Positions 9,875 through 19,918 of a stretch of 33,823 nt of DNA are shown piece by piece (within the stretch, counting starts at the first letter, position 1; every line of letters starts with the position of its first letter). Source of the stretch: Seminavis robusta (lineage: Eukaryota; Bacillariophyta; Bacillariophyceae; Naviculales; Naviculaceae); the NCBI GenBank assembly GCA_903772945.1, contig CAICTM010001219.1, positions 1 through 33,823 on the forward strand, read 5' to 3'. The position numbers and the translations under genes were made by a program. The notes under the pieces are model-generated. The model saw nothing but the letters and a program-made list of their open reading frames with translations. It made no database searches and was not told the DNA's origin.

Positions 9875-10531
9875 TCTTGAGGCTTTGGAGCCTGGCCATA
9901 TAGTTCAACAGGAACAAACCAAACTCGGGGCTACTACTTTCGGTCTCCGACACTATTCAATCAATCAACCCGGCACCGTTAATACGGCGACACAGAATAA
10001 CATAATAACACCCTCCTGAAGCCACCTGGCACCGGTACCAGTACCGGTATCCTCTCAATCGTTCGTTGTTCATAGCACCACTAGCTGTACTACTTTTCAC
10101 GAAGTCAAGGTATTTCCTTGTGGACACAGCTGTATAAGACGAGCCGAACCCAGCAGTGTCCTGTACCACGAAGAGGAGCTACCACTCTTGACGATCAAGA
10201 TGCCTGTACTAACTAGCTGCCATCCCAGTACGTTGTATTGTAAAAAGCAAAAACAACTCGTCTTTTAAAGGATTTGCAGCTGAACAAACAAAAAACCGTG
10301 CCGGTAAAGCGAAGAGAGGGTCAAAAGGTAGCCTGGGCTCACGAGGAAGTCTTTCCCACAGCGACTTTTCATTGTCCCAGAATGAACCCAAAACGAAGCA
10401 AGCATGTCACGTGTACTTGCTATCATACGACAAAACACTCAAACATCATCTCTACCGAACGAGTAAACAACACAATCGAATCCAATGCAGCGATGCAATC
10501 CCTGAGGGGTTCATTCCCATCAGGCTGGCAA
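9875..10531. other. Intergenic stretch, no gene seen
   Basis: Only short frames without motifs. TACCGGTA-type words lie near 10030-10050. It presumably includes the 3' UTR of the HINT gene. Confidence 0.4.
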
Positions 10532-10885
10532 TCATTCAACGAAACTAACGGGATCCATGGCATGGGGGCAACCCTTTCCTGTGGAACTCTCACTCGGTGT
10601 TCTGTCGGGAGTTTGGATGATACCGCGTAGAACTTTCATTTGCCATTTTTCTGGAGTTTGGATGAGGGGAATCGCAGGTGGTTCGATCGTCATGTAGACA
10701 ATCCCGATAGCAAGAACAGTGAACCAACCAACTGAAGCTGATAGAGGGGTCGGGAACCTTTTGAACTGAGGATGATGGACTGTTGCAGGGTGTTCATACT
10801 CCGGATCGCCCAGTATAGTCTCTTGTGGTGGCAGCTGGAATCGTTGGAAGCTGGAAGTCTTGGGCCGATCAAAGAGGCATCTCAA
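10532..10885 (-). CDS. Hypothetical open frame with one membrane segment
   Basis: An open frame of about 117 codons whose first codon is TTG, so a real gene would need an upstream exon or a later ATG. It contains LPPQETILGDPEYEHP, one hydrophobic stretch (SASVGWFTVLAIGIVYM) and a Pro-rich C-terminus. The composition looks more protein-like than neighbouring frames, but no family is recognised. It may be the last exon of a small single-pass membrane protein, or chance. Confidence 0.22.
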   Translation of the reverse strand: MRCLFDRPKTSSFQRFQLPPQETILGDPEYEHPATVHHPQFKRFPTPLSASVGWFTVLAIGIVYMTIEPPAIPLIQTPEKWQMKVLRGIIQTPDRTPSESSTGKGCPHAMDPVSFVE

Positions 10886-11035
10886 TCGATGAAATCATCC
10901 AATGACCCGAGGGTAGGGAGACAGAAGTCACATGATGGTTTGTCTGAGAGTGAGTGATTTCTTGAAACGCCATATTCGTCATCCTTCAGCATGGAAGAAT
11001 CGAACCTTCCGAAGCAATAAAATTTTGGCAGCCAG

Positions 11036-11686
11036 ATGTACCGGTACCAAGACTTGAAACAAATTCGGTATCGCATCATTTGGTTGATACCTTCGGAACG
11101 GTCGTGTGATCAGATAGTGTATCCTCCTCAATTAATCGGAGCATGCAGTCAGCCTTCACCAACAGGTTTGCCCCATAACACTGACAGACAAGATCAAGTT
11201 GGTAGGCCAGGCCCAGCCCGTCGACGTCTATCCTTTGAGCAGGTCATGGATTCTCGCGTTGGAGCAAGCAATCAGCTGTCTGCTAGATCACCACCAAAGA
11301 AAGTTGCTGAATTCCATGTACATGTAGTATGCTGCATGAATTGGTCGGAACACCAGATCATTGCAATGGAGCAAAGAGTTGGAGTTGAGCTTTGCACCCA
11401 AAGTCACAAGAAATGGGATCTTGGTACATCCCAAATGGAGACACCCCACTGCACTGCTTTCAGACAATCCAGATCGGGTCATCGAATTGGAGTGAAATAT
11501 CCGTCCGCTTCGATGTTGCTTCAATATATGTGGACAGCGGCTCATCACGCCGCCCTCAAGCAGGTGCTTGCTTCATTCGTGATCGAGATCAATTCCTTTG
11601 GGGCCCTTGTGGTTCTTGTTCCTCTTCCCCTTTCTTCACCTCCACAGATAACCGAGGTTGTTTGTGTCTTTCACCAACGGATCTAA
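11036..11686 (+). CDS. Hypothetical 216-residue open frame
   Basis: The longest frame in an otherwise gene-free 2 kb, from ATG to TAA. A frame of this length is uncommon by chance but not decisive. The protein has no signal peptide or recognised domain. It has a few Cys/His-containing stretches (HVHVVCCMNW) and a hydrophobic C-terminal part (GALVVLVPLPLSS). An overlapping frame at 11392-11718 is also open, which weakens the case. The start overlaps a TACCGGTACC word, which suggests intergenic DNA. Confidence 0.22.
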   Translation: MYRYQDLKQIRYRIIWLIPSERSCDQIVYPPQLIGACSQPSPTGLPHNTDRQDQVGRPGPARRRLSFEQVMDSRVGASNQLSARSPPKKVAEFHVHVVCCMNWSEHQIIAMEQRVGVELCTQSHKKWDLGTSQMETPHCTAFRQSRSGHRIGVKYPSASMLLQYMWTAAHHAALKQVLASFVIEINSFGALVVLVPLPLSSPPQITEVVCVFHQRI

Positions 11687-12017
11687 CACCTACAATCACA
11701 GACCGTACAGCCAAATGAAACGGACGCAGCTAGAATCGACACTCGAAAAAGAAACTTCGTAATCCACTCGCTATCTTCCTCTTGGACGCCAACCTTTCGG
11801 GGCTCTTTAATCTTATCCGTCACATACTTACGGCAACGAAAATGGATCACATCTCATAGGGATTTTTTAAGTGATCCAGGACGACTTTTTGCATTCATTC
11901 ATGTCCATCCAATCACACACGTGAAGCTCATGCCACAGGGAATGTCATGCTGTTTCTTCGCACAAGAAATGAAAGATGTGTAAAACGTCAACGCTTCGCC
12001 CTGTATGGGAAAAGGGT

Positions 12018-14470
12018 TTAATATCCACTGCGTCCTCCTCGGTCGTCTAAAACAAGGGGGGGGGGGGGCGAAGAAGTAAGATACTCGTACTCGATGCTGC
12101 CAAGAGCCTGAGAAACCACAAAATTTGTTAATGACAACACATACCGTAGTAACCTCCTCCACCGCCGCGTCCGCCTGAATAGCCACCACTACGATCATCG
12201 TAGCCGCCACCACCACCACCTCCGTAACCTCCACCATATGAGCTTCCTCGATCTCCTCCTGTTGCATTGGAAACCAAACAAACCAAGCGTGAATTGACTG
12301 AAGAACAAAATGTGAAGAGAGGAAGGAAAAATTACGTACCATAACCTCCGCGGTCGCCTTTGTAATGGCAAACGAAAAAGGTGTTGGTACGAGAAGTTAC
12401 AATTGACACAACTCAGATCGAAACGAGCAATATACCATATCCTTTGATGGACGTAGCATACCAACCATGATATTAGTTGCAATGATTTCTCACTGTAAAC
12501 ATCAGAACAGCCAATCAACGTACCTCCTCCGCCGCGATCTCCGTAACCACCACCGCCGCCACTGCTTCGATCATAGCCGCCTCCACCTGTGAGAACAAGA
12601 ATGGCAAGGATGAGCGAGGCCCGTTATTAACAACAAGAAAACTATCCTAAGCCTGCTTCAAAGCTGATTCCGGCATCCCCCGTGGGCTTGTGTGTTTTGG
12701 GCCAACATTTGGTGCTCCGACGGGATTTCCTCTTGCCGAAAGCAACGAAGGACTACCTTGTCCAAAGATAGAGATTCTGCAATCCAATCCACGCATCGGT
12801 TGGTCGTCAATGTCATTCATGAAAGGCGCACGGTGTCTCCCTTCCTCTGCAGGCAAGACCCGACATCTGCCATCTCAGACCTGACAAAGACTCCGCTGGT
12901 TGCCCTCCATCCGAGAGGACTTGAGCATGCTAGCAGAGGAAACCTCAAGAGATCGCCACTGCCATGGTTTGCTCGTCGCGTAGGTTAAGACCATTCGACT
13001 GCGCTCCAGAAAAATAGTTGCCACCAAACCCACTAGGAGATGCCATCCTTTCAGCCGCCACTTCATTCTCAACGTACTCGACGTACCACCGTAGCCGCCG
13101 CCACTATAACCTCTATTGAAACGCGGAAAAGCAAGCGAGGTAAGCACAGATATCCAAGCAGGAAACCAACACAGGTTGTAACAAAGGACAGCTCAAAGGA
13201 CTAACCCTCCGCCTCCGTAGCCGCCGCCGCCACCATACCTATTAGAATGCAATGCAAGTACCCATGGTGAGCAAGCCATAACCACTAGAAGTGCGTCGCA
13301 TCAATATAGCATCCATATGAGCAATCTCACCCGCCGCCACCACCATAGCCGCCGTCGTAGCCGCCGCCGCCGCCGCTGCCACCATAGCTGTGCAATGCGG
13401 CGAAAAAGGCAGTCTTGTCAGCGCCAATCTCATGACACAGCCAATTTTATCAAGCAAAAGACACTTACCCTCCACCGCCAAAGCCGCCGCCGCCACGGCC
13501 TCCACCGCCGCCGCCGCCGCCTCCACCACCACCTCCTCTGGGCTGGGCCTCATTCACACGAAGAGCACGTCCATCCAACTCGTGTCCATTGAGCTTTGAG
13601 CAAGCTTGCTCGGCTTCACTGGCCGGCATGGTCACAAAACAGAACCCACGGACTCGTCCAGAATCACGATCCTTTGGCATGAAACAATCAGTGACATTTC
13701 CGTATGCCTCAAAAAGCTTGCGAACTGATTCTTCCACAGTATCAAATGACAAATTTCCAACATCTGAATGGCGTTGAGAGCAAGAGGAAACGGCAAGTTT
13801 GTCAGAAAATGGCACGGAATCTTGGCGACACACAGAACCATCCATCCTGAAGACATATATTACACCAACAAAGCTCTTGCTTCGCCATGGGCCGACATGC
13901 TCAGTCACACTGACATGCCGACACCTCCGATCGATCAATCAACAAACACTGCATACAAGCCAACTTACAGAGCTTCACTTCATCCTTTCCAGACACGTTG
14001 AACCCTCCAGCACCAGCAGGTCCTGCAGCACGACGCTCTCCCTTGGGGCGAGACTCGTTAACTCTGATGGTACGTCCATCGAGCTGAGCTTGGTCCATCC
14101 TGGAAATGGCATTTTCAGCGGCTTCGCGCGTCGAGAGTGTCACAAATCCAAATCCGCGAGGACGCTGAGTACCACGCTCCGTGGGCAAGAAGACCTCTGT
14201 GACTGTTCCAAACTGAGCAAACTCTTCGCGAAGACGATCCTCGTTGGTAGCATAGTCGAGATTCCCAACGTAAAGCTTCACACCCTCTCCATCAGCCGCA
14301 GCGTCGCCAGCATTGCCACCGCCTCCACTCTGGTCGCCATTAGTAGGAGGAGCTTGGTTGCCGCCGTCATCGGCAGGAGGGTTCTGCTGGTACTGGTCGC
14401 CTCCTCCATCATTGGCACCGGAGCGATCAGGGGAACGGGAGCGAGAACGAGAGCGGTCACGGTCGGCCAT
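12018..14470 (-). CDS. RNA-binding protein with two RRM domains and a Gly-rich tail, nine exons
   Basis: Exons on the minus strand are 14470-13969, 13763-13469, 13387-13331, 13238-13206, 13112-13087, 12586-12524, 12357-12340, 12258-12145 and 12046-12018, giving 378 residues. The ATG at 14470 starts [17 protein letters not shown], an RS-like region. RRM1 (about 65-143) has RNP2 LYVGNL and RNP1 [11 protein letters not shown]2 (about 167-245) has LYVGNLSF, split by intron 1, and RGFCFVTM. The rest is Gly-rich with repeated GGY, GYGG and GDRGG blocks, ending DDRGGRSGY. This layout matches hnRNP- or SR-like splicing and mRNA-handling factors of the nucleus. Every exon join keeps the frame with GT-AG sites. 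Exons 3, 4, 6, 7 and 8 are multiples of three (57, 33, 63, 18 and 114 nt). The intron between exons 5 and 6 is 500 nt, long for this window. Confidence 0.88.
12056..12068. repeat. Run of 13 G on +, the C tract of a splice acceptor on -
   Basis: On the minus strand this is 13 consecutive C just upstream of TTGTTTTAG at 12055-12047. It serves as the polypyrimidine tract of the last intron of the RNA-binding protein gene. The run is slippage-prone and may vary between strains. Confidence 0.8.
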
Positions 14471-14841
14471 GGTCAAAGTCTTTAATTTTTATATAACTTT
14501 TTACTCAGAGTAACAATTATGGATCAGATCTGTTATATTTGAGTGGATTTCACGGTGCTCCAAGAGCGGATGAAGATCAGGCGGGCAAAACCGCGAACCC
14601 TCACGGTGCGGAGGCGCGCTGACGCAACTTTTGCCGCGAAGGTTGTCACTCTAGCCTGCGGAAGCGCACTGCTGTGTACTGTAATTGACGGTTTGCTCAA
14701 AGATTCGATTCTTCATCAACCCATCCAAAATCCAAAGCTTTGGCCCAACTTTGTTGGACTTTGGTAAGGTTGCGTTACGGCCAGATGTGCCGTAGCTTGA
14801 ATGAATGCTTTTGATGGGTCTTGGTTCTGCTAGCTAGTCTT
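14471..14841. other. Intergenic stretch between two minus-strand genes
   Basis: It contains the 5' region of the RNA-binding protein gene and the 3' UTR of the MYND protein gene. No gene or clear motif is seen apart from a GCTAGCTAG word at about 14829. Confidence 0.5.
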
Positions 14842-16509
14842 TTACCGATTCAAGCATTGTTTCTTGTGTTCTCGCCAGGCTGACTTTTGACAATTGTGTG
14901 AGCAATAGGACACAGATTTGCATTTCGGGCAGCACCCAAACTCCTTTGCTCTTGACTCAAAAGCTGTACATTCTGGGTTGGCGCATGGAGCATAGGGACT
15001 GGCAGAATGGCACTGAACTATTTGTTCACGCTGCCTTCCTTGGAGCCCCTTATCGTCACAGTATTGATTCAGGGCATGGTTCCACTCCTTCACTCGTTTC
15101 AGCAATTCCCCCTTGTCCAACTGCCAATGGATATCATTCCAGTAGAAAAATTCATCAAGACGCTCCATACAGCCAGCATAAACTTCTGGATCCCAAGTCA
15201 TGATTTTACTCTTTGGGTTTGCACCCTCAGCAACTTTAGACAGCCCAGATGAGCGAATGAAGCTGGCTGACGAATCACGAATCTCATCCCCGGACATGCC
15301 CTCAAACGCTGGAAACATCGTTGTCGTTCCATCAGCATTTACCTGTATCTGGTTCATCAAACTCTGAATCACTGCTTGATCGCGAGTAGCTCTATCGCCT
15401 GTCAGCTCACCAGTTGCGTCATCTTGGTATTTTGGGTTGGAAGACTTCACCCAGCAACACTTCCAATAAGTCTTGCCACTTTTGCAGCAGCATGGTGCCA
15501 GTGGTGAGTACCGGAAGTAAACAGTAGTTCCATCATCGCCATCAAAATAAATTGGTGACTGTCCAAGCTTGTCTCCTGCGTGGCACTGTTTCCAGGGCAA
15601 CCGACTCCCGCAACGGCAAAACGCATTTGCAATCTTGTGCTCCTTGTCCTCGAACTCTTTCATTGCCTGGATGAGATCTCGGTTCCCAGATATTTTGGCC
15701 AGTTCTTGGGCTGACTTTCCATAGAGTTTGGCAAAGTGATATGGGTCAGCACTAGCCGCGGGAGGACGATCGGGCTTCCCAAAAACCAGGGAACAATTGG
15801 CACCACTCTTGACCAATATCATCGCGCATTGGAGGATTCCTTGATGTACCTTTTGCAGTTTAGCGGATTTCCCACCGGGCAGCTTTTTCACTCGAGCCCC
15901 CACTGCAAGCGTGGCACAAAGGAGGGTCAAAGCGGTGGTACCTTCAGGTGCTGAACCCATCGTGGCAGGTGCCGTACCGGTACCGGTACTTCGGGTCAGC
16001 ACGGGAAAATCAATCGCTGCCCCAAGGGCCACTAACTCTTCTAGAAGAGCCACATCTCCCAAAATACCCGAATACTGCAATAAGTTCAAATTGTCAAACG
16101 TTTCATACTCTGTCTGAATGTAATCAATAGCAACGTCTTCCTTCTTAATCTCCTTGATAAGATCCCTCGTGTTTCGCTGGTGTTTCATGGACTGGGACTC
16201 CTTCGCAAGTTCTTCGTTGCTCCATTTTTGATAAAGCAGCAATTGCTTCTTTGTTTCATCATCATTAGGCTCCAACAGACTCAGCCCAAATTTGGCTGCT
16301 GCTAAGCAAGAATCCCATTGTCGGACTTTGCAGGCGGCCATCGCCATCCGCAAGGAATTCTTGCCCGTTGGGGTTTCCTTTGCCACCTTCTTGGCATCTG
16401 ATAATTCCTGAATCCACCCGTTCTCTGGACATTCCAGTATCAGGTCTTCCAAGGGTGCTGTAGTGCGTGTGTTGGCCTTCGCCTTGGTTCGTTTGCTTTT
16501 CTTGCCCAT
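14842..16509 (-). CDS. Zinc-binding protein with SEC-C-like motifs and a C-terminal MYND finger
   Basis: A single exon of 555 residues. The ATG at 16509 lies in the context CCACCATGG and starts MGKKSKRTKAK. The frame is open 32 codons further upstream with no domain character. Residues about 145-280 contain ankyrin-like helices (LNLLQYSGILGDVALLEELV and AMILVKSGANCSL). Two Cys/His clusters resemble SEC-C zinc motifs: FCRCGSRLPWKQCH and APCCCKSGKTYWKCCW. The last 40 residues form a MYND finger with CCPKCKSVSYCSHNCQKSAW and a final HKKQC. MYND fingers bind Pro-rich partners and often sit in regulators of transcription or protein folding. The combination suggests a protein-protein adaptor. No catalytic domain such as SET is visible. 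The target is unknown. Confidence 0.85.
   Translation of the reverse strand: MGKKSKRTKAKANTRTTAPLEDLILECPENGWIQELSDAKKVAKETPTGKNSLRMAMAACKVRQWDSCLAAAKFGLSLLEPNDDETKKQLLLYQKWSNEELAKESQSMKHQRNTRDLIKEIKKEDVAIDYIQTEYETFDNLNLLQYSGILGDVALLEELVALGAAIDFPVLTRSTGTGTAPATMGSAPEGTTALTLLCATLAVGARVKKLPGGKSAKLQKVHQGILQCAMILVKSGANCSLVFGKPDRPPAASADPYHFAKLYGKSAQELAKISGNRDLIQAMKEFEDKEHKIANAFCRCGSRLPWKQCHAGDKLGQSPIYFDGDDGTTVYFRYSPLAPCCCKSGKTYWKCCWVKSSNPKYQDDATGELTGDRATRDQAVIQSLMNQIQVNADGTTTMFPAFEGMSGDEIRDSSASFIRSSGLSKVAEGANPKSKIMTWDPEVYAGCMERLDEFFYWNDIHWQLDKGELLKRVKEWNHALNQYCDDKGLQGRQREQIVQCHSASPYAPCANPECTAFESRAKEFGCCPKCKSVSYCSHNCQKSAWREHKKQCLNR
15975..15989. repeat. TACCGG tandem word inside the MYND coding region
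   Basis: TACCGGTACCGGTAC is 15 bases of the palindromic TACCGGTA word that recurs through the intergenic DNA of the window. Here it lies in the coding region and encodes part of STGTGTAP, an apparent insertion in a loop of the MYND protein. Confidence 0.6.
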
Positions 16510-17509
16510 GGTGGACAACGAGCGTTTTAGCGTTTTTAGTGGTCCTTGCGAAAGATCCGATCGAGTTGGCTTTCTCTTTTGGAAGCCAGCGAGGCGTAAA
16601 TGCAACGAGCGGCTTCTTTTTTACGTTTCTCTCGAAGAGAAGGACAGTGCATCGTCCTCAGATCCGCATCAGCCCTGGTCCTTTCATCCAAGCCTTCAAT
16701 TGATGGCTACCAGCTTGCCATTTGTTGCGCCGCCAGTTATAATCACGACGATCTGGTACTGCACCTCATGTGGTGCCTATGGCTTCGAATTTAATGGCGG
16801 AATGCAATCTAGCTATAGTACTGCCATCCGTAGGTCCATCGTTTTGCGCGGGCCCAATGATGCTCTAGCTAGCTGTCATTGAACAGAGTATCCCCACCCT
16901 GTGCAGGCCCCCCTTGCGCCTTCACCAACTAGATTTGGGAAGCTTTGAGAACATGTTTTCTTCTTGTCTTGATCCTAGTAGGGGTCCATAGCTGCTCAAC
17001 TCCAACTTGGTCCAACAACACAAAGCCCACAACCAAACTCCATCTCACATCCACAGAGAACTCCGCCAAAAAGTAAAACTCCACATGAAACACCAAAGGA
17101 AGCAGGGGTGGGAAGCAGGAGCAGTGGCGGTTGGTCGGTTAGCTGGCCACCGGTATTGGCGGTGCAGTATCTTGTGTGAAGTTCAACTCGAAATGAGCTA
17201 ACGCGTTTGCTGTGACAAACCAATTGGAGATTGACTGTCTCTGGCTTCGGGGCCGACTTATGTCCCAACCTACCGGTACCTAATAGTTGGGCGCAGCGTT
17301 TGTGCTTGCGTCGCATAATGTAGCAAAATTCAAGTCTTTTATCTTCTTATAATTGATTGTCGAATTCGCTCTCACCATACAACAAAACACCGTCAAATCG
17401 ATCATCCCAGTCGTCCGTCCGGTCTACACAATGAATCCAAGCCAACAACACACGCGCACAAAGTTCTATAGAAGCAAGCCTTTAACCATTTCTCGTCTCA
17501 TGATTTCAT
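16510..17509. other. Intergenic stretch, nothing recognised
   Basis: It lies between the start of the MYND gene and the end of the DUF6824 gene. Short frames on both strands lack motifs. A TACCGGTACC palindrome is at 17271-17280. Confidence 0.4.
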
Positions 17510-19918
17510 CTATTTCGAAGTTCCAAAGCAGAAGCCCCCAGTTACGGCTCCAGTCACGATCTCCAACGCAGCAGCGGTACAGCCCGGGGCGACAGTGCTC
17601 TTCGGTAAGTCTTCGTCATCAATACTGCTAGCCCTTCTCATAGGAGAGTGCTGAAGCAATGTGTCGCCGTCGCTATCGCAACTCCTTCCGTTTCCATCTT
17701 CGATTGGACTAGCAGATCGAGCCAGATCAGCACGAGGAGGGCAAAAGTCGGGAAAGAACTTGTCGGCACCGCAAGCCAGAGCTCGCATCCTGCGGCGCTT
17801 ACGGAACTGCATGGCTTCTGGCGAGTGTGGATGGACCATTCCTGCCTTGATGTCTTCGTCTGCAAGCTTGGGTAGCGGGGGAGGAGACTCGGGTTCCGGG
17901 TCTACATTCATTGGACTGGGCGGCTTCTCCTTCGTCAGCTGTGTCGGTCGCTCCGGCGTACGCTCTGGACTCTGAACATCTAGCTTCGGCGTTTCAATTG
18001 GTGGCTCTGGTGGCTTGGTAGCTGGTTTCTCTTCTGTTGTGGTTGCTGCTGCTTCAGCAACTGCTTCTTCCTTTACCTTGGGGGCGGCCCCTTTCTTCTT
18101 TTTCTTCTTCTTGTCTGACAGCGTGTTGGCTGCACTCTTGGTAGCTCGGACATCGAGGCCTTCTCGCAACGCTTGCGAAGTCTTGGCCTCAGCTTTGGCA
18201 TCGCCCACTTCGAAAAGCATTCCCGATTCATCGTCCTTTCGCAAGAAGTGCCCGCCCCTTTTACGAATAATCAACACAATTGTTCTAGCTAGCAACGGCT
18301 TCTCTTTCCTCCTAGCCAACAGATAAGTAGGCTGGAACTCCTGAACCAACTTGCGGAATCGTTTATTCCCAATCTGCGAGTTGGTTCCTCCTCCTCTTCC
18401 ACACAGCACATCGTAGGTATTCACATCCGCCAAGGACTCCACAATCGCTTCTGTCGATGGTGGACAGACGGGCTCGGCAGGAGGATCTGTAACGTCAAAG
18501 TCAACCTCGTGTGCGGCTGCTGGCAAGACGATTCCCGTAGCGGACTTGTTTGCCAAGGGCTTGCCCTTTTTGTTTGAAGCCTCTGACGACTTGACCTCCT
18601 GGCTATCTCGGTCAGGGTGATAATCCTTAAGCATCCCACGTTCGTCGTCCTCATAAGACTGAGGAGGAGGACCATAGCCGTGATAAGACCCATAATGGTC
18701 CGGTGGAGGGTAGTAGGCTCCACCCGGCGAGTAGTGGTGATGATATCCGGCCGAGTGGTGGCTGTGTGGCGAGTAAGGTGAATACGGTGGTTCCGGGTAA
18801 TGTCCACCAGGGGTGTGGGGTGGGTGGCGCGAATGCCCTCGCGAGTAGTCATCGTAGTGAGGAGGCGGTTGAGGTGGATGGGCACCGGTACTATCAAAGC
18901 TTGCCCACGATCCTCCTGGTCCGTAGAATGTCTGCGTAGGGTCGTGATTCGGGGCTCCACTCCCTGGTGTTGGGGGGTGGGACGGATGCTGCTGCGAGTA
19001 ATGCGAATTGGAAAAGTGATCGGAATCAAATGATGATTCTGTCACCAATGGGGGTCGCGGTCGATCTGCCCGACTAGCCGTTCTGGATGGCGCAGGAAAA
19101 GGATTCCAAGACGCAGTCTCTTCCACAATATCTCCGCTACGTTGTGCTTTGGAGTATGGTCCCTCAATTGTCCTTCGCACGGCAAAGTTTCTCAGTCTCG
19201 GAGGCGACTCCGTTTGTCCGGGTCTACTGACGGGAGACGCGGGTGGATACTGGTAGTAATTTGTCGGCGGCCGTCTTTGTGCCGAGCTGGATCGGTATTT
19301 GGGGTCCCCTGCCTTGTGATTTGGAGAAATCACGTTGATATCTTCCCCCGGATAACGCCCCCCAGGCGGTGGGTACTGAACATGTGGACTGTAATGTGAT
19401 GGGGGCCTCGAGTGGTATGCTGCTGCTGCACTATCTTGCTCGAAGGAACCCGATGGATTGTAGGGTGGTACAGGGTAAGGCCGTGGTGGAGGGTAGTCCG
19501 GACGCCCATATCCGAACGAGCCTGATCCCTGGACTCCATAAGGTGGAGGCGGTGGTCCTCGTGGGGGGTAGGGACCCTTGCTGCTGCTAGTTGGGTGTCT
19601 AGAAGCCCTACCAGAATGGGCAGATCCTCGAAACACATTTTGATCAGGGGTTTGTCGAGACGGAGATGCACCGTTGCTGTCGACTACTTGATCTGGTCCC
19701 TGTTCCCCAAGAACAACTTCGACTCCCTCATCTTCATTCTGAGTTGCATTCTTCGCTGTTGCTGTGGTAGCAGCTTCTGATGATGCCATTGTTGCAGCTC
19801 CCTCTGCTGGCGTTGACCCCTCGGTTGGTTGATCCACATTGGCTGTATGTTCCTCGGCTTCAGCCTTCACCTGTTCTGCTCGCAATGAGGCTGTCGTGTC
19901 GGTAGCTACTGCTGCCAT
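17510..19918 (-). CDS. DUF6824-domain protein, large, Pro/Tyr/His-rich
   Basis: A single exon of 802 residues; the ATG at 19918 starts MAAVATDTTASLRAEQ. Residues 1-100 are acidic and Ala/Thr-rich. Residues about 110-450 are low-complexity, rich in Pro, Tyr, His, Ser and Gly (PYSPYSPHSHHSAGYHHHYS), and probably disordered. The conserved core at about 490-600 begins YDVLCGRGGGTNSQIGNKRF, includes ARTIVLIIRKRGGHFLR and ends KTSQALREG. From memory this matches DUF6824, a domain abundant in diatoms and related stramenopiles and of unknown function. A KKKKKKKGAAPKVK stretch at about 605 could be a nuclear localisation signal. The C-terminus has RKRRRMRALACGADKF. The disordered flanks and basic patches suggest a nuclear regulator, which is inference only. 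Confidence 0.85.
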   Translation of the reverse strand: MAAVATDTTASLRAEQVKAEAEEHTANVDQPTEGSTPAEGAATMASSEAATTATAKNATQNEDEGVEVVLGEQGPDQVVDSNGASPSRQTPDQNVFRGSAHSGRASRHPTSSSKGPYPPRGPPPPPYGVQGSGSFGYGRPDYPPPRPYPVPPYNPSGSFEQDSAAAAYHSRPPSHYSPHVQYPPPGGRYPGEDINVISPNHKAGDPKYRSSSAQRRPPTNYYQYPPASPVSRPGQTESPPRLRNFAVRRTIEGPYSKAQRSGDIVEETASWNPFPAPSRTASRADRPRPPLVTESSFDSDHFSNSHYSQQHPSHPPTPGSGAPNHDPTQTFYGPGGSWASFDSTGAHPPQPPPHYDDYSRGHSRHPPHTPGGHYPEPPYSPYSPHSHHSAGYHHHYSPGGAYYPPPDHYGSYHGYGPPPQSYEDDERGMLKDYHPDRDSQEVKSSEASNKKGKPLANKSATGIVLPAAAHEVDFDVTDPPAEPVCPPSTEAIVESLADVNTYDVLCGRGGGTNSQIGNKRFRKLVQEFQPTYLLARRKEKPLLARTIVLIIRKRGGHFLRKDDESGMLFEVGDAKAEAKTSQALREGLDVRATKSAANTLSDKKKKKKKGAAPKVKEEAVAEAAATTTEEKPATKPPEPPIETPKLDVQSPERTPERPTQLTKEKPPSPMNVDPEPESPPPLPKLADEDIKAGMVHPHSPEAMQFRKRRRMRALACGADKFFPDFCPPRADLARSASPIEDGNGRSCDSDGDTLLQHSPMRRASSIDDEDLPKSTVAPGCTAAALEIVTGAVTGGFCFGTSK

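Noticed and set aside
11899..12060. A longer C-terminus of the RNA-binding protein running to 11899
   Set aside because: It would need a 37-nt intron. The acceptor at 12047 after the C tract gives a 98-nt intron and a natural Gly-rich ending, DDRGGRSGY.
13242..13599. Ala/Arg/Ser-rich open frames on both strands
   Set aside because: They are off-frame readings of the GGN-repeat exons of the RNA-binding protein.
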